Shown here: positions 34,516-45,542 of the stretch, piece after piece | Position numbering within the stretch: the stretch's first letter is position 1 | Layout: each line of letters starts with the position of its first letter | NCBI GenBank assembly: GCA_964016885.1 | Contig: OZ024743.1 | Location: 161,124,212-161,188,211, forward strand | DNA from: Eledone cirrhosa | Lineage: Eukaryota > Mollusca > Cephalopoda > Octopoda > Eledonidae | Reading direction: 5' to 3' | Length of the DNA stretch: 64,000 nucleotides | Program-made: the position numbers and the translations under genes | Notes under the pieces: model-generated | Told to the model about the DNA's origin: nothing | The model's input: only the letters and a program-made list of their open reading frames with translations | Database searches by the model: none

Positions 34516-34900
34516 TCAGGCATCCAGGGTTACGGGGCGCGCAATCAAGCCACAGACGGTCAGGATGCGAGCGGAATGCCCGGCTGAACTGAAGTGTCGG
34601 GCGATGGGAGAATACGAGCCGAGACGGATGTCGCGGAGGTGTTCGACGAACTGGTTGGCCAAACTGCGTCCCGTCTGTCCGACATCGGACGCACCACACT
34701 CCGTGCAGTGGAGTCCATAGACAAGTCTGGAGGAGGTGCAGCGAAAGGAATGCCGGACAAGGAGGAAGTGGCCATTCGGTCTCTGGAAGGTAATGGTGTT
34801 GGTGATGTGGGGGCATGTGTAGCAGTGGGGTCGGAAGCAGGGAAGGGATCCGGGGGAGGAATGGGGGTCGGGGGGTAGGAAGCTACGGACGCGGAGATTG
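34516..34900 (-). pseudogene. PLE GIY-YIG endonuclease, minus strand
   Basis: The minus strand reads CFRPHCYTCPHITNTITF, LVYGLHCTECGASDVGQTGR and FVEHLRDIRLGSYSP, then IARHFSSAGHSA. GIY is represented by VYG and YIG by DVG, so the second tyrosine is lost. Same family as 9379-9789 and better preserved in the EHLRDIR segment. The open frame to 35007 includes translated tRNA-like sequence and is not real there. Confidence 0.7.
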
Positions 34901-34928
34901 CTTCTAATTTGAATGGAAAGATATTGGT

Positions 34929-34999
34929 GATGTGTTGGTGTAATGGTAGTACAGTGGTCTGGATAACCAAAGATATGGGTTCGACTCCCATGTACGTCA
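34929..34999 (+). tRNA. tRNA-like sequence, possible anticodon GGA
   Basis: Folds by eye as a type I cloverleaf: acceptor GATGTGT/GTACGTC (7 pairs, 3 wobble), D arm GTGT-AATGGTA-GTAC with the GG of a D loop, anticodon arm TGGT-CTGGATA-ACCA (fifth pair G/A mismatched), 4-nt variable region, and T arm ATGGG-TTCGACT-CCCAT. A box TGGTGTAATGG and B box GGTTCGACTCC match consensus. GGA would be serine, but serine tRNAs have a long variable arm, so this is more likely a tRNA-derived repeat or pseudogene than a functional tRNA. Confidence 0.45.
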
Positions 35000-35152
35000 A
35001 TACTCACCTTTTTCCATTTCTTAGAGAGTTCTAAACCTCACTATCAGACTAAAATTTCTTTTGTAAAAAATACGGCGTTCAAACTCGCTCGCTGTTTCAA
35101 AACATACTTACTTGTCATCATACTTGCTAAGAATGTAACTTCTAATTTGAAT
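35000..35152. repeat. Downstream block of tRNA-like repeat
   Basis: CACTATCAGACTAAAATTTC, AAATACGGCG and CTCGCTCGCTGTTTCAAAA match 47800-47925 (CACTATCAGGCTAAA, AAAATACGGCG, CCGCTCGCTGTTTCGAAAA). It defines a unit of about 150-200 bp attached to the tRNA-like head. Confidence 0.55.
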
Positions 35153-35223
35153 GATATGTTGGTGAAATGGTAGCACAGGGGTCTGGATAACAAAAGATGT
35201 GGGTTCGACTCCTATGTACGTCA
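35153..35223 (+). tRNA. tRNA-like sequence, second copy
   Basis: Same cloverleaf as 34929-34999 with changes (GATATGT acceptor, GGGGTCTGGATAACAAAA anticodon region, T stem GTGGG/CCTAT with one mismatch). It is followed by the same downstream block (GTCAATA..TTTTCCATTTCT..CCCCACTATCAGGCTAAA), so it belongs to a repeat family rather than a tRNA cluster. Confidence 0.35.
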
Positions 35224-35484
35224 ATATATATCGTTTTCCATTTCTGAGACCCCACTATCAGGCTAAAATTTATTTAGTCACATATATATGTATGTATATT
35301 ATATATATATAGAGAGAGAGAATTGAATTAGTAATGTTTTTACTTAAGAAAATAATCTAAGAACAGAGTGTAGAAGCCCTTAGAACGGAAAAAATGGGTA
35401 TTTGCGAAGTTACTAATTCAATTCAATTTTCAAATTCCACCGCCGGCTACTAATATATAAGTATACATAATATATAAGTATATA
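35224..35484. other. No gene seen
   Basis: Remainder of the repeat downstream block to about 35275, then AT-rich with a short (AG)n. ATTGAATTAGTAA / TTACTAATTCAAT (35321-35334 and 35410-35423) is an inverted pair. Confidence 0.45.
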
Positions 35485-35506
35485 TATGTGCGTGTGTGTG
35501 TGTGTG

Positions 35507-35567
<61 letters not shown>
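35485..35567. repeat. (TG)n microsatellite
   Basis: Dinucleotide array. Confidence 0.9.
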
Positions 35568-35569
<2 letters not shown>

Positions 35570-36624
35570 CTATGGAGGAATATAGAAATGGGGACGTTAA
35601 TGTATCAATAAATCCGATTTGCACAAATAGTGCTTCGCTGACAGCTTGTTCAGTTAATTTATTGTTGATAAAATGATTTGTTTAGAAAAAAATCATTTGT
35701 TGCAGTTATTTCGTGTATTCCATTGCACATTACAATGACGGCTACAAAAACTTGTAATGCTTGATATGATATATCCAAATCCACATACACAGGCAAACAC
35801 ATACAATCACTCACACAAACACACACAAACACACACACAAATAAACACACGCAAACACACACACACACACATGTATATATGTAGCAATATCCGTAAATAT
35901 GAAAAAGAAAAAAGGAAAAGAGTGCTCAATCGGGAAGAGAGCAGAGATATATTATTTATTTATACGGAACAAAGGCCCTACCCAAGGTCTTAAGGCTCAA
36001 ATTTGACTATACCCCCAGAAAAGAAGAGGCATTAAATTAGTGGCCTTTCTTCAGGCGCTAATATACATTCAATTGTACTTTATTCTTAATTCTTGATACG
36101 GTTTAGGTATATAACCTCTTAAACAACTGCTAGTTTAGGTATGGAACGAAACCGAAGACAATCTAATATACAGAACATATCCACCACTTATATTATTCGT
36201 AAGACAATTAACTCATAAATAAATACTTAAGACACACTTTTTTACAGTTCACAGCACAGCGAAGCGACAATTGTATTTCTTCACTGGAATTGTGAATTTA
36301 AGTACCACCATACACATTTTTCTCTAATTTATAAATAAAGACGTTTCGCAATGATTTAAGATGTTGAAAACGTTAACAATATATTATAAAAGGCAGTCGC
36401 GAAGCACTCAATGATGCGTGACATTGATACATTTTCACCCACAGTGAACACAAAAGTTATTGAAGTGTGACATTAAGAATAAGACGACTCGAAGCATGTT
36501 GCCTCAGTAATACAACATCGATATACAAATAGGTCGAACACTAACCTGGACCATCTAGAGTGGACATGAATCGATAAAAATCGATAATATATATATGTAA
36601 CCATAAACACTGAGTTAGAGACTT

Positions 36625-36661
<37 letters not shown>

Positions 36662-37001
36662 ATTAATTACTGTGATATTTATCCGTAAGAATTGTGTTGT
36701 GAAGTCTCGTTGATAAACAGATATAAACAGATAAAAGCACTCCACGTCAATTGTATCTATCCAACATAAAGGTGGCGATCAATAGAGAAGAGCGTTAAGT
36801 CATGAAACAAATATTTAGTCCGGACTTTCACAAAACATGGTAGCTCTAGCCTCAACGTTCCAACCCGCTCATATAATTGTCTTAACATATGATGACGTCA
36901 CACCGGTGCCGGTTGTTGTTGGCATGATTGGATAACAACTCCAGGTTGGTGTCACAGAAATACGTATATTAAATATGATTAATTAACTTGTCATAACGTT
37001 C

Positions 37002-37051
<50 letters not shown>

Positions 37052-37575
37052 GGCCGACCGTTGAGGAAATAACATCACATGACCGCCCCCCCCCCCCCCC
37101 CTGTATCAAGAAAAGTAAACCTTTTCCAAATTTAGAAGGTTTTTTGTAATAATATTCATTGTTTTATAAGTCTGAGCAGCTCAGGCTTTCATAACTGATA
37201 GTCGTCAGCGAAATGAACATTACGGATTTTAATAAACCCAAACCAAATGAATATGGCCTCGTCTGTTTTATTGATATATATATATATACATATTTATATA
37301 TGTGTATATGTATTTACATATATATACATATATATGTATGTTCTAATTAAAACGCTATTTGTCTCTAACACTTAGACATATCAATAAATGAAGAAAATAT
37401 AGAGATATACAGATAACATATCACTCAGAGAAGTAATTTAACATATTAAACGCATGCGGTTTCGGTGACGAAATGGTCTGTATACTTTATGATCAATATC
37501 TCTTCTTGTTCCAAAGAATTCTCCCTTGACGACAGAATAAGTTATTCCAATATTGGTTGTTCCAATGATTTGAAA
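35568..37575. other. No gene seen
   Basis: AT-rich. CA array at 35800-35872, TA arrays at 36627-36656 and 37008-37047, poly(C) at 37086-37101. CTGAAGAAAGGCC on the minus strand near 36050 resembles the start of a hammerhead but lacks GAAAC. CTGATAG..CAGCGAAAT at 37194-37217 is another weak match. No coding sequence recognised. Confidence 0.5.
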
Positions 37576-38392
37576 TCTATATATTAATTTCAACAATGTC
37601 AGTATTCCGTGTGTCCTAATTCTCGATTATCATTGGTTCATAGGTTTCAAACGACTCCGCCCACCTCAACGACGCCAAACTTAAATTAATATGCATAATG
37701 CCAATGAGGAAGTGAGAGGGGAGAGTAAGAAACAGAGAGGCAAAGTGAACGCTGTGTTGTGTACACTATGTATATGTGTCAGTGTAGAGACATGTGTGAT
37801 GTGTGTGGAAATAAGAGGGGAAGGAAAGCAATAACTATTAACATGTGTGCGTGTGTATGTACGTGCGCGTATGTTTATGTGTGTGTGCGTGCGTGCAGCG
37901 TTCCACAGAAAGTAAAAACTATCAACATGTGTGAGTGTGAGCGTGTGTGTAAGTGCACGGGTGTGTGTGTAAGTTTGCGTGCGTGTGCGCGTTTCCATGC
38001 GTGTATGTGTGTGTACGTGTGGCGTTCCACAATCGCCACGCAGTTTATCTGTCTGTATGCCTGTCTGTCAGTCTAACATACACAGAGTTGTGAAGGGAGT
38101 AAATAGGGACCTTTTTTTACATTGACGGACATCTTTTATATTTATTATTGTTGACAATTGCTCGAAATGAATACTGATACTAAAAGCAATTCGACTTTAT
38201 CAAACAGTGAACTACAGCGGCGACGACGTGCAGCCAGGAATGAAGAAAAACGGGCCGAACAGCGCCATCGGAACGCCGAACTTCAGAGGCGAAGACGTGC
38301 CGCCGAGAAAAACATCCAATACAGTCATTTTGTCTTTTACCTGTCTTCTCTTATCATCTGTTTACCCGGGCGAAGCTGGGTACGTCAGCTAG
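37576..38392 (+). mobile_element. Non-autonomous Helitron (817 bp)
   Basis: Begins TCTATATATTAATTTC after A and ends hairpin ACCCGGGCGAAGCTGGGT, ACGTCAG, CTAG. It carries only the basic N-terminal protein segment (ATG at 38167; LSNSELQRRRRAARNEEKR), then jumps straight to the 3' terminal block, so all Rep/helicase coding is deleted. Its last base abuts the first base of the next Helitron. Confidence 0.85.
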
Positions 38393-38556
38393 TCTATATA
38401 TTAATTTCAACAATGTCAGTATTCTGTGTGTCATAATTCTCGATTATCATTGGTTCATAGGTTTCAAACGACTCCGCCCACCTCAGCGACGCCAAACTGA
38501 AATTAATATGCATAATGCCAATGAGGGAGTGAGAGGGGAGAGTGTGAACACTGTGT

Positions 38557-39230
38557 TCAATAACTATTAACATGTGTGCGGGTGTATGTACGTGTGCGTA
38601 TGTTTAGGTGTGTGTGGGTGCACGCAGCGTTCCACAGAAAGTAAAAACTATCAACATATGTGAATGTGTGCGTGTGTAACTTTGCGTGCATCTGCGCGTT
38701 TCCATGCGTGTATGTGTGTGGCGTTCCACAATCGCCACGCAGTTTATCTGTCTGTGTGCCTGTCTGTCAGTCTAACATACACAGAGTTGTGAAGTGAGTA
38801 AATAGGGACCTTTCTTTACATTGATGGACATCTTTTATATTTATTTTTGTGTCATTTTTTATACACTATGTATATGTGTCAGTGTAGAGACATGTGTGTG
38901 TGTGATGTGTGTGGAAATAAGAGGGGAAGGAAAGCAATAACTATTAACATGTGTGCGTGTGTATGTACGTGTGCGTATGTTTATGTGTGTGTGCGTGCGT
39001 GCAGCGTTCCACAGAAAGTAAAAACTATCAACATGTGTGAGTGTGTGCGTGTGTAAGTTTGCGTGCGTGTGCGCGTTTCCATGCGTGTATTTGCGTGGCG
39101 TTCCACAATCTCCACGCAGTTTATCTGTCTGTGTGTCTGTCTGTCAGTCTAATATACACAGAGTTGTGAAGGGAGTAAATAGGGACCTTTCTTTACATTG
39201 ACGGACATCTTTTATATTTATTATTGTGTC
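38557..39230 (+). repeat. Tandem 5' repeats of the Helitron
   Basis: The unit beginning AATAACTATTAACATGTGTG and ending GACATCTTTTATATTTATT occurs at 38557-38855 and 38933-39230, and once in copy 1 (37828-38150). The internal GTGTGCG tracts vary. Probably 5' leader or promoter sequence duplicated within the element. Confidence 0.65.
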
Positions 39231-39240
39231 ATTGCTCGAA

Positions 39241-39695
39241 ATGAATACTGATAATAAAAGTAATTCGACTTTATCAAACAGTGAACTACAGCGGCGACGG
39301 TGTACAGCCAGCAATGAAGAAAAACGGGCCGAACAGCGCCATCGGAACGCCAAACTTCAGAGGCGAAGACGTGCCGCCATGAATGAAGAGGAGCTGGCTG
39401 AACAAAGCCAATGAAACACTGGAGCCAAGCAACGACGGCGTGCTGCGATGGATGAAGAGGGGCTGGCTGAGCATCATCAGCAGATGGCCATAATTCAGCA
39501 GCAACGGCGTGCTGCGATGGATGAAGAGGAGCTGGCTGAACAGCGCCAGCGCAATACAGAAGTTTAGAGAATGTGTCGCCAAAGTGGTCCTCATTCCAGT
39601 AAAGAGGCTAGAAGGCGATCGGATGATATTAAAAGTGGATCATGGCAACCGTGTCATTTTCAGATAGGTGAACGAGCAAAGTGTCTACATTGTTG
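39241..39695 (+). pseudogene. Helitron protein, basic repeat N-terminus
   Basis: From ATG at 39241: LSNSELQRRR, then four or five imperfect repeats of about 18 residues (LQRRRRAAMNEEELAEQ type) alternating Arg- and Glu-rich faces, as in a coiled coil. After stops at about 39412 and 39566, GERAKCLHC starts a Cys-rich patch. Stops and a frame shift separate it from the next frame. Confidence 0.65.
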
Positions 39696-39699
39696 AACA

Positions 39700-40152
39700 T
39701 TGCTTTGGAGGCACGAAAAGACGTGGACCACAATGTGCTGTCATAAAGGAGCAGTTCAACTAGAACCCTTGCGAATGCCGGATGATGAGGAGTCACCGGA
39801 GTTTAAAATATTAAGTATGTGGGGTGATCAAGGAGACCGAGGTAGATTACTGCGCAAATATTCGCGGCAAATTAACAATTCATTAGCTTTAGCATCGCAG
39901 AGAGTTAGTGAGATTTTTGAGAGTGGAGCATGGCAACCGTATGTAGTCATTCAAGGCCGTTTGTATCATTGTATTGGTAATTTAGAAGTTACTCCAGGAG
40001 AGAGGCCTCGATTCGCTCAAATTTACGTTAACGATCCAGATTATAGTGAATCTGAGGCGGATATCAGGATCGGTTGGATGAACTTGCCGGGAAATATAAC
40101 TGAACTTGAACGGCAAAGGTTAAGTGATTTGATCTGTGATTTTCAATCATAG
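39700..40152 (+). pseudogene. Helitron protein, Cys-rich and linker region
   Basis: LWRHEKTWTTMCCHKGAVQL continues the Cys/His patch (likely zinc-binding), then QGDRGRLLRKYSRQINNSLA corresponds to the segment before the Helitron N-domain. GRLYHCIGNLEVTPGERPRF and FAQIYVNDPD follow, as in other animal Helitron proteins. It ends in a TAG at 40150-40152; the frame resumes at 40177. Confidence 0.65.
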
Positions 40153-40176
40153 CTTAGACAGTGTAATCCTTATTTT

Positions 40177-41656
40177 ATGGATTTCATGTTGGTGGCTGAA
40201 CTGCAAAATGTTCAGCAGCAAACATTGGTGATTAAGGCTGACGCAGTGCCAAGGAATCAACACGAACCGCGATATAATGCCCCTGAAGAATTTGGTGAAG
40301 TTGCTGTGTTGATGGACGATAAGCCTAGATCGAGAGATATCGTCCTCAATCGCAGAGATGGTGGTCTCAAAACTATCAATGAGTCAAATAGGGAATACGA
40401 TCCATTGCATGATGTTCTTTTATTCCCAAAAGGTGAAAATGGATGGAACATGTCTGTTCATTTAGATTATCATGAGAATCAGCATCAACAGGGAGGTGGC
40501 AATAGTCACAACAATTCGATTCGCGACTTTTACGCGTTCCGTTTGAACGAAAAGAATCAACAGAGAAATGCACTATTTCAAGCCAGCATATTGTTCCAGG
40601 AATACTGTTGTATGGCATTCGCAAAAATCGAAAATCAAAGGCTAAATTATATAGCTACACATCAGCAACATATCAGAGTTGAATGGTATAATAATATACA
40701 GGATGCGATAACAGCCGATGGTGCCAATTACAGGCAAATTGGTCGACGCATCATTTTGCCATCGTCGTTAATCGGCGGCCCGAGATATATGAATATTCGC
40801 TATCAGGATGCAATGGCTATTGTGAGAAAGTTTGGAAAGCCAGATTTGGGTATAACGGTTGCATGCAATCCTGAATGGACTGATATTAAGGATGCACTTA
40901 TGCCAGGACAACAGCCAAAGGACCGTCCTGATATTGTGGCAAGAGTATTCAAAGGATATCTGAAAAAGATAATGGATGATGTGGAAAAAGAGGGAATCTT
41001 TGGATATAGTTGCTTTTACATACGTAATTGAATTCCAAAAAAGAGGATTGCCACATGCACATTTGCTGATCATTTTATATAGAGATTGCAAATTGAGATG
41101 TGCTGAGGATGTCGACAGCATTGTGTGTGCTGAACTGTCGGAGAATGAGGCACTACGCAACTTGATAGCAAAGTCAATGGTGCACAACCAATGCGGAGTG
41201 GCAAATCGGAAAGCGCCTTGCATGAGAAATGGCCAATGTAATAAGCACTTTCCGAAATCTTTTGTCACAAACACTTCCTGGAACGATGGGGATGCTCATC
41301 CCTCATACAGAAGACGGTCGTCTGCAGATGGCGGTTTGGTTGAAAATATAAACGGTCGACAGGTTACAAATCAATGGGTTGTGCCATACAATCCATATTT
41401 GATTATGAAATATCGTTGTCATATTAATGTGGGAATTTGTAGCTCAGTGAAAGCTTGCAAATATCTATTCAAATATGTTTACAAAGGTCATGACCGGGCA
41501 ATGATCAATGTCAGGAATGAGGAAGCGAACCAAGGAGATGAAGTTGGCAGGTTCCAGGATGTTCGCTCGATTGGATCTAGCGAAGCTTGCTGGAGATTGT
41601 TCGATTTTGATCTCAATGAACGCAAACCCAGCGTTCAGAAACTGACGGTTCACTGA
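40177..41656 (+). pseudogene. Helitron Rep (HUH) nuclease domain
   Basis: Two frames joined by a shift near 41000-41030. First frame: HDVLLFPKGENGW, RNALFQASILFQEYCCMAFA, RIILPSSLIGGPRYM and ITVACNPEWTDI, then DRPDIVARVFKGYLKKIMDD. Second: YVIEFQKRGLPHAHLLI, with the two histidines of the HUH motif at 41054-41062, and KYLFKYVYKGHD (about 41460-41490) carrying the two tyrosines of the rolling-circle nuclease. Key residues are intact; the frameshift and the TGA at 41654-41656 break the protein. Confidence 0.85.
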
Positions 41657-41668
41657 GAGAATAGGCAA

Positions 41669-43838
41669 ATGGTCTGTTTTCAGGACACTAGAAGTGGTGT
41701 CGAAAGAATTGCTAACCCACCACCACCTAAGACGGAATTGACTGAGTGGTTCAAGCATAATAGGGAACATGCTTTGAACCCGGATCAAAGGCAACTCTAC
41801 TGCGATTTCCCTTCGCACTATGCGTGGGATAAGAAGGGAAAGAAATGGAATGATAGAAAACAAAACTTGAGATTCATGACTATTGGACGGGTTTGTAATG
41901 TCCATCCAGCATCTGGTGATGTGTTTTATCTCCGAATTCTGCATAATGATTTTTCGAGAGGTAAACAGAGCTTCGCTGATTTGAAAACAATCAATCGCGT
42001 GGAATATGATACATACCAGGCTGTGTGTCAGCATCTGGGACTCCTTCAGGATGACGCTGAATGGAATAACGCCATGGAAGCTGCAGGAACAACACAGATG
42101 CCAGCTCAAATAAGGCAGTTGTTTGTCACGATTCTAGGATTCTGCAATCCTGCCGATCCAAGAGAGTTATTTGAATGCCATTGGGGAATTATGGCTGATG
42201 ATTTTAGGCATCATCTTCAGGTCGATGATGAAAATTTGATGAAAGCTATTGTTTTGCTCAATATTGAGCAACTGCTTGAAGTTCATTTCAAATGTTTAAC
42301 AGATTTCAATTTTCCAATTCCTCATGAAGAAATGCGGCAACGGGTCTTAGCATTGAACATGAGATTGCAGCTTAGACGGTTTCCACTCAATCGGAGGGAA
42401 CTATTCCAGTTTGATCCACTGGAACAGCAACGTATTGTGGATGAACGTATGCCAATGTTGACCCAATCTCAGAGAGAATTGGTCGATGGTGTTCTCCACT
42501 CGATTTCCACTAATGAGCAGCTTTGTGCTTTCATAGATGCTCCAGGAGGCACCGAAAAGACATTCTGTTTCAACACTATGTTATCGGCAGTCAGAGCTCA
42601 GAGGAAGATTGTTCTCCCTGTGGCCACCAGTGGGATCGCTACCACTTTGCTGAGTGGTGGAAGGACCTTCCACTCATGCTTCAGGTTCCATTGGCTCCGG
42701 ATGAATTGAGTGTTTGTAACATTACAGGACAAAGTGAACTCGCGGGCCTTATACGCAATACGTCTCTGATTATTTGGGACGAGGCTCCAATGGCACACAG
42801 ATATTTGCTGGAGGCATTGGACAGAACTTTGAGAGATATCTTCGGTAGTGACCTGCCATTCGGTGGTAAGACTATCGTTCTTGGTGGCGATTTCAGACAG
42901 GTGCTACCAATTGTTAGGAATGCTCAAAGAGCGCAAATTGTCGATGCATGTCTGAAAAGGTCCCCGTTGTGGCGCCATTTCAGAGTTTTGCGATTACACG
43001 ATAATATGCGACTTCGTATGTTCGGGCAAAACGAAGAGGCTGAGACATACGGCCGATGGTTGATGCAGTTGGGAAACGATGAATTGCCACATGTTGGTGA
43101 TAATCAGACTGTAAGAATCCCAGACCATTTGGTCATGCCACTGGACGGCCAAGCATTTATTGACTGGGTGTTCCCTAATTTGAATGCTTTTTGGCAGAAT
43201 TTCTCCTGGATATCGCAACGCGTTATTCTAACTCATACGAATGCAACGGTCATGAAATAAATTCACAAGTAGCCGGAATGTTTCCTGGAGAGGAATGGTT
43301 GACCGTCAGTGCGGATGCAATGAAGCCTAATCAGCAGAACAATATGGATATTCCGACTGAGTATCTGAATTAACTTCAAATAGCCGGATTCCCCCCCCCC
43401 CCCCATATTTTGAGGTTGAAAAAGGGTATGTCGATTATATTGCTTCGAAATATCAATCATAAAATGGGTCTTTGCAATGGTACCAGATTGATTGTTGAGA
43501 GATTGATTAACAGAAGAGTTTTAGAAGCTAAATTCCCAGGCAGAGAGGACTCGGTTCTCATTCCAAGGATCATGCTGAGACCAAGTGAAGATCTGCTGCC
43601 ATTTATTTGGCAAAGGAGACAGTTTCCCGTCAATTTGGCCTTTTCCATGACTGTCAACAAGGCACAAGGACAGATCTTCAAGCGAGTCGGTGTCTGCTTG
43701 AATGATCCAGTATTCAGTCATGGGCAACTGTATGTTGCTGCATCTCAAATGTGCGATCCTGATGGTGTAAAATTTGCAATTGATACCACTAACAGAGGAA
43801 CAACCCTGAATATTGTTTATAATGAAGCTTTGAGCTGA
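41669..43838 (+). pseudogene. Helitron Pif1-like helicase domain
   Basis: After the Rep domain, the helicase has Walker A as DAPGGTEKTFCFN (42535-42570), where the second invariant Gly of GGTGKT is Glu; Walker B IIWDEAPM (about 42770-42790); LGGDFRQVLP; MTVNKAQGQ (motif V/VI region, 43648-43675) and LYVAASQ. Frames change near 42680, 43200 and 43380 (next to a poly(C) run at 43391-43404). The Walker A change alone should abolish ATP hydrolysis. Confidence 0.85.
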
Positions 43839-43866
43839 TATATGCATATCTTTAATGCTATCAATA

Positions 43867-44210
43867 AGCGACGTAAATGATTCTGACATTGGTGTCCTTT
43901 GATCAGTATTGTGAGCTTTGACAGAGTTATCATTTATGTTCAATGTCATTTAATGTCGTTATGAGCAATAAAAACAAACAAGTATTGGTAAAAATTGCTT
44001 TCACTGCTATGTTGCGCAATAAATGGCAACAAGTATTGGTAGAAATTGCCTTCACTGCTATGAATATTCGACGTAAATGATTCAGACATTGGTGTCCTTT
44101 GATCAGTATTGTGAGCTTTGACAGAGTTATCATTTCTGTTCAATGTCATTTATTGTCGATAATGAGCAATAAAAACCAACAAGTATTGGTAGAAATTGCC
44201 TTCAAATTTA
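43867..44210 (+). repeat. Direct duplication in Helitron 3' region
   Basis: Blocks GACGTAAATGATTC, GACATTGGTGTCCTTTGATC and AACAAGTATTGGTA occur at 43870-43995 and 44070-44195, a period of about 200 bp. Confidence 0.7.
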
Positions 44211-44264
44211 TCGCTTCTGATAGCGGTGGTAATAAAACCTTATCATATGCTGAGTCTGGCAAAA

Positions 44265-44423
44265 AGTTTGGAGTTCAACTCGGAGAGGTGGCCTGGTTTG
44301 AACTCCAAATGACGGATCCTTCTACTTCGAAAATAGAATCGTTTTTCAATATTACTCTATTTTCGAAGTAGAAGGATCCGCCATTTGGAGTTCAAACCAG
44401 GCCACCTCTCCGAGTTGAACTCT
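44265..44423. repeat. Long hairpin inside Helitron
   Basis: Arms of about 70 bp, 44269-44340 and 44355-44423 (GTTCAACTCGGAGAGGTGGC and its reverse complement outside, CTACTTCGAAAATAGA and its complement inside), with a loop of about 14 nt. Possibly a small foldback element nested in the Helitron or a fold used by it. Confidence 0.75.
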
Positions 44424-45065
44424 GGGCAATATTGACTGTCTATTACTCAGTGGCTAAGAGCCTGGAAATTACTGAATAAATTTTTGTGTCATATAATTTG
44501 TTGTTTTATTATTATAGCTGACCACTTATAGATAAGCATGTTATCCATATCCATATTAATTTGGCATTTGTATAAACCATTTCAAGTAAATAGGGACCTT
44601 TTTTACATTGACGGAAATCTTTTATATTAATTATCTATATCTATATATAGATATATTATAAAAGATTGGAACTTCCATCATCCTTTTGAGAAACGTGGAA
44701 CAACCACGTCTATGCAATGATACACGTTTTACAGTCAGACAGAAGATGAACCACCTCCTAGAGGTCACTATTCTAGGTGGGAGCACCTAGAATTGTTCAT
44801 ATACTATGCACAAACGGTACAACGAAGAATCTGGTATATCTGGAAGATTTCTTTTACTGTTTTTGGTATCACACAGACACCACGGACTCGCCTCATACTG
44901 TAACCAGAAAAATATCCAATACAGTCATTTTCTCTTTTACCTGTTTTCTCTTATCATCTGTTTACCCGGGCAAAGCTGGGTATGTCAGCTAGTAACTAAT
45001 ATTGTTTCTTTTATTCTTGAAACCATGGTAGAGAAACGATTATATGTATGGAGGTGTATGTATAT

Positions 45066-45140
45066 GTATTCAGAGCTGGAGAGGAGATGGGCTCCGCCAG
45101 GTTTAAAATTCCATAGAAACACTGTATGTCATTATTACCC
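45066..45140 (+). repeat. Dispersed repeat fragment (copy of 24690)
   Basis: GTATTCAGAGCTGGAGAGGA, CCGCCAGGTTTAAAATTCC and AACACTGTATGT match 24690-24760. Confidence 0.5.
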
Positions 45141-45178
45141 TCCCCACCCGATTCCCTAAGCAGTTACGGGTCCATCCG

Positions 45179-45184
<6 letters not shown>

Positions 45185-45271
<87 letters not shown>
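45185..45271. repeat. (TA)n-(TG)n microsatellite
   Basis: Compound dinucleotide array. Confidence 0.9.
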
Positions 45272-45374
45272 ACCTATATATAGCAATGACTTTGGTACCA
45301 ACCAGTCGGGAAAGTAGGAAAGAAGATGAATTAGCAAATGAGATTTCACAAACGGAAATAATTGTTTCTACTTT

Positions 45375-45542
45375 AGGCACAAGGCCAGCAATTACCCAGT
45401 GCATTACTGGTACTTTATTTTATCGACCCCGTAAGGATGAAAGGCAAAGTCAACCTCGGCGGGATTTGAACTCAGATCGTAAAGGGACGTAACTATGCTG
45501 GAAAGCATGGCGTCCGACCCTCCACCGATACTGCCAATCCAC
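45375..45542 (-). mobile_element. Octopus SINE, young copy
   Basis: TTAGGCACAAGGCCAGCAAT to CCACCGATACTGCCAATCCA with almost no differences from 17938-18115, including GGGATTTGAACTCAGATCGT. Confidence 0.88.

Larger units (their letters stand above)
33830..34928 (-). mobile_element. Penelope-like element, 3' portion, minus strand
   Basis: The minus strand runs from about 34928 (5' side, truncated) to 33830. It has a GIY-YIG coding end (34900-34516), a CA-rich 3' region, and the 3' block with AACTATGTACAATTGACTCC shared with the plus copy at 10499. Unlike that copy it retains a hammerhead-like segment at 33934-33905. An overlapping tRNA-like sequence marks the 5' truncation point. Confidence 0.7.
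38393..44992 (+). mobile_element. Rep/helicase-bearing Helitron (6.6 kb)
   Basis: 5' TCTATATATTAATTTC identical to the previous copy; 3' ACCCGGGCAAAGCTGGGT, ATGTCAG, CTAG, with T following at 44993, the expected A^T insertion pattern. Contents: GTG-rich 5' repeats, Rep and Pif1-like helicase coding (39241-43838), a tandem duplication (43867-44210), a long hairpin (44265-44423) and the 3' terminal block shared with copy 1. Confidence 0.85.

Noticed and set aside
34929..34999. Functional serine tRNA gene
   Set aside because: GGA anticodon but a short variable region, a mismatch in the anticodon stem, and repeat-family flanks; kept only as tRNA-like.
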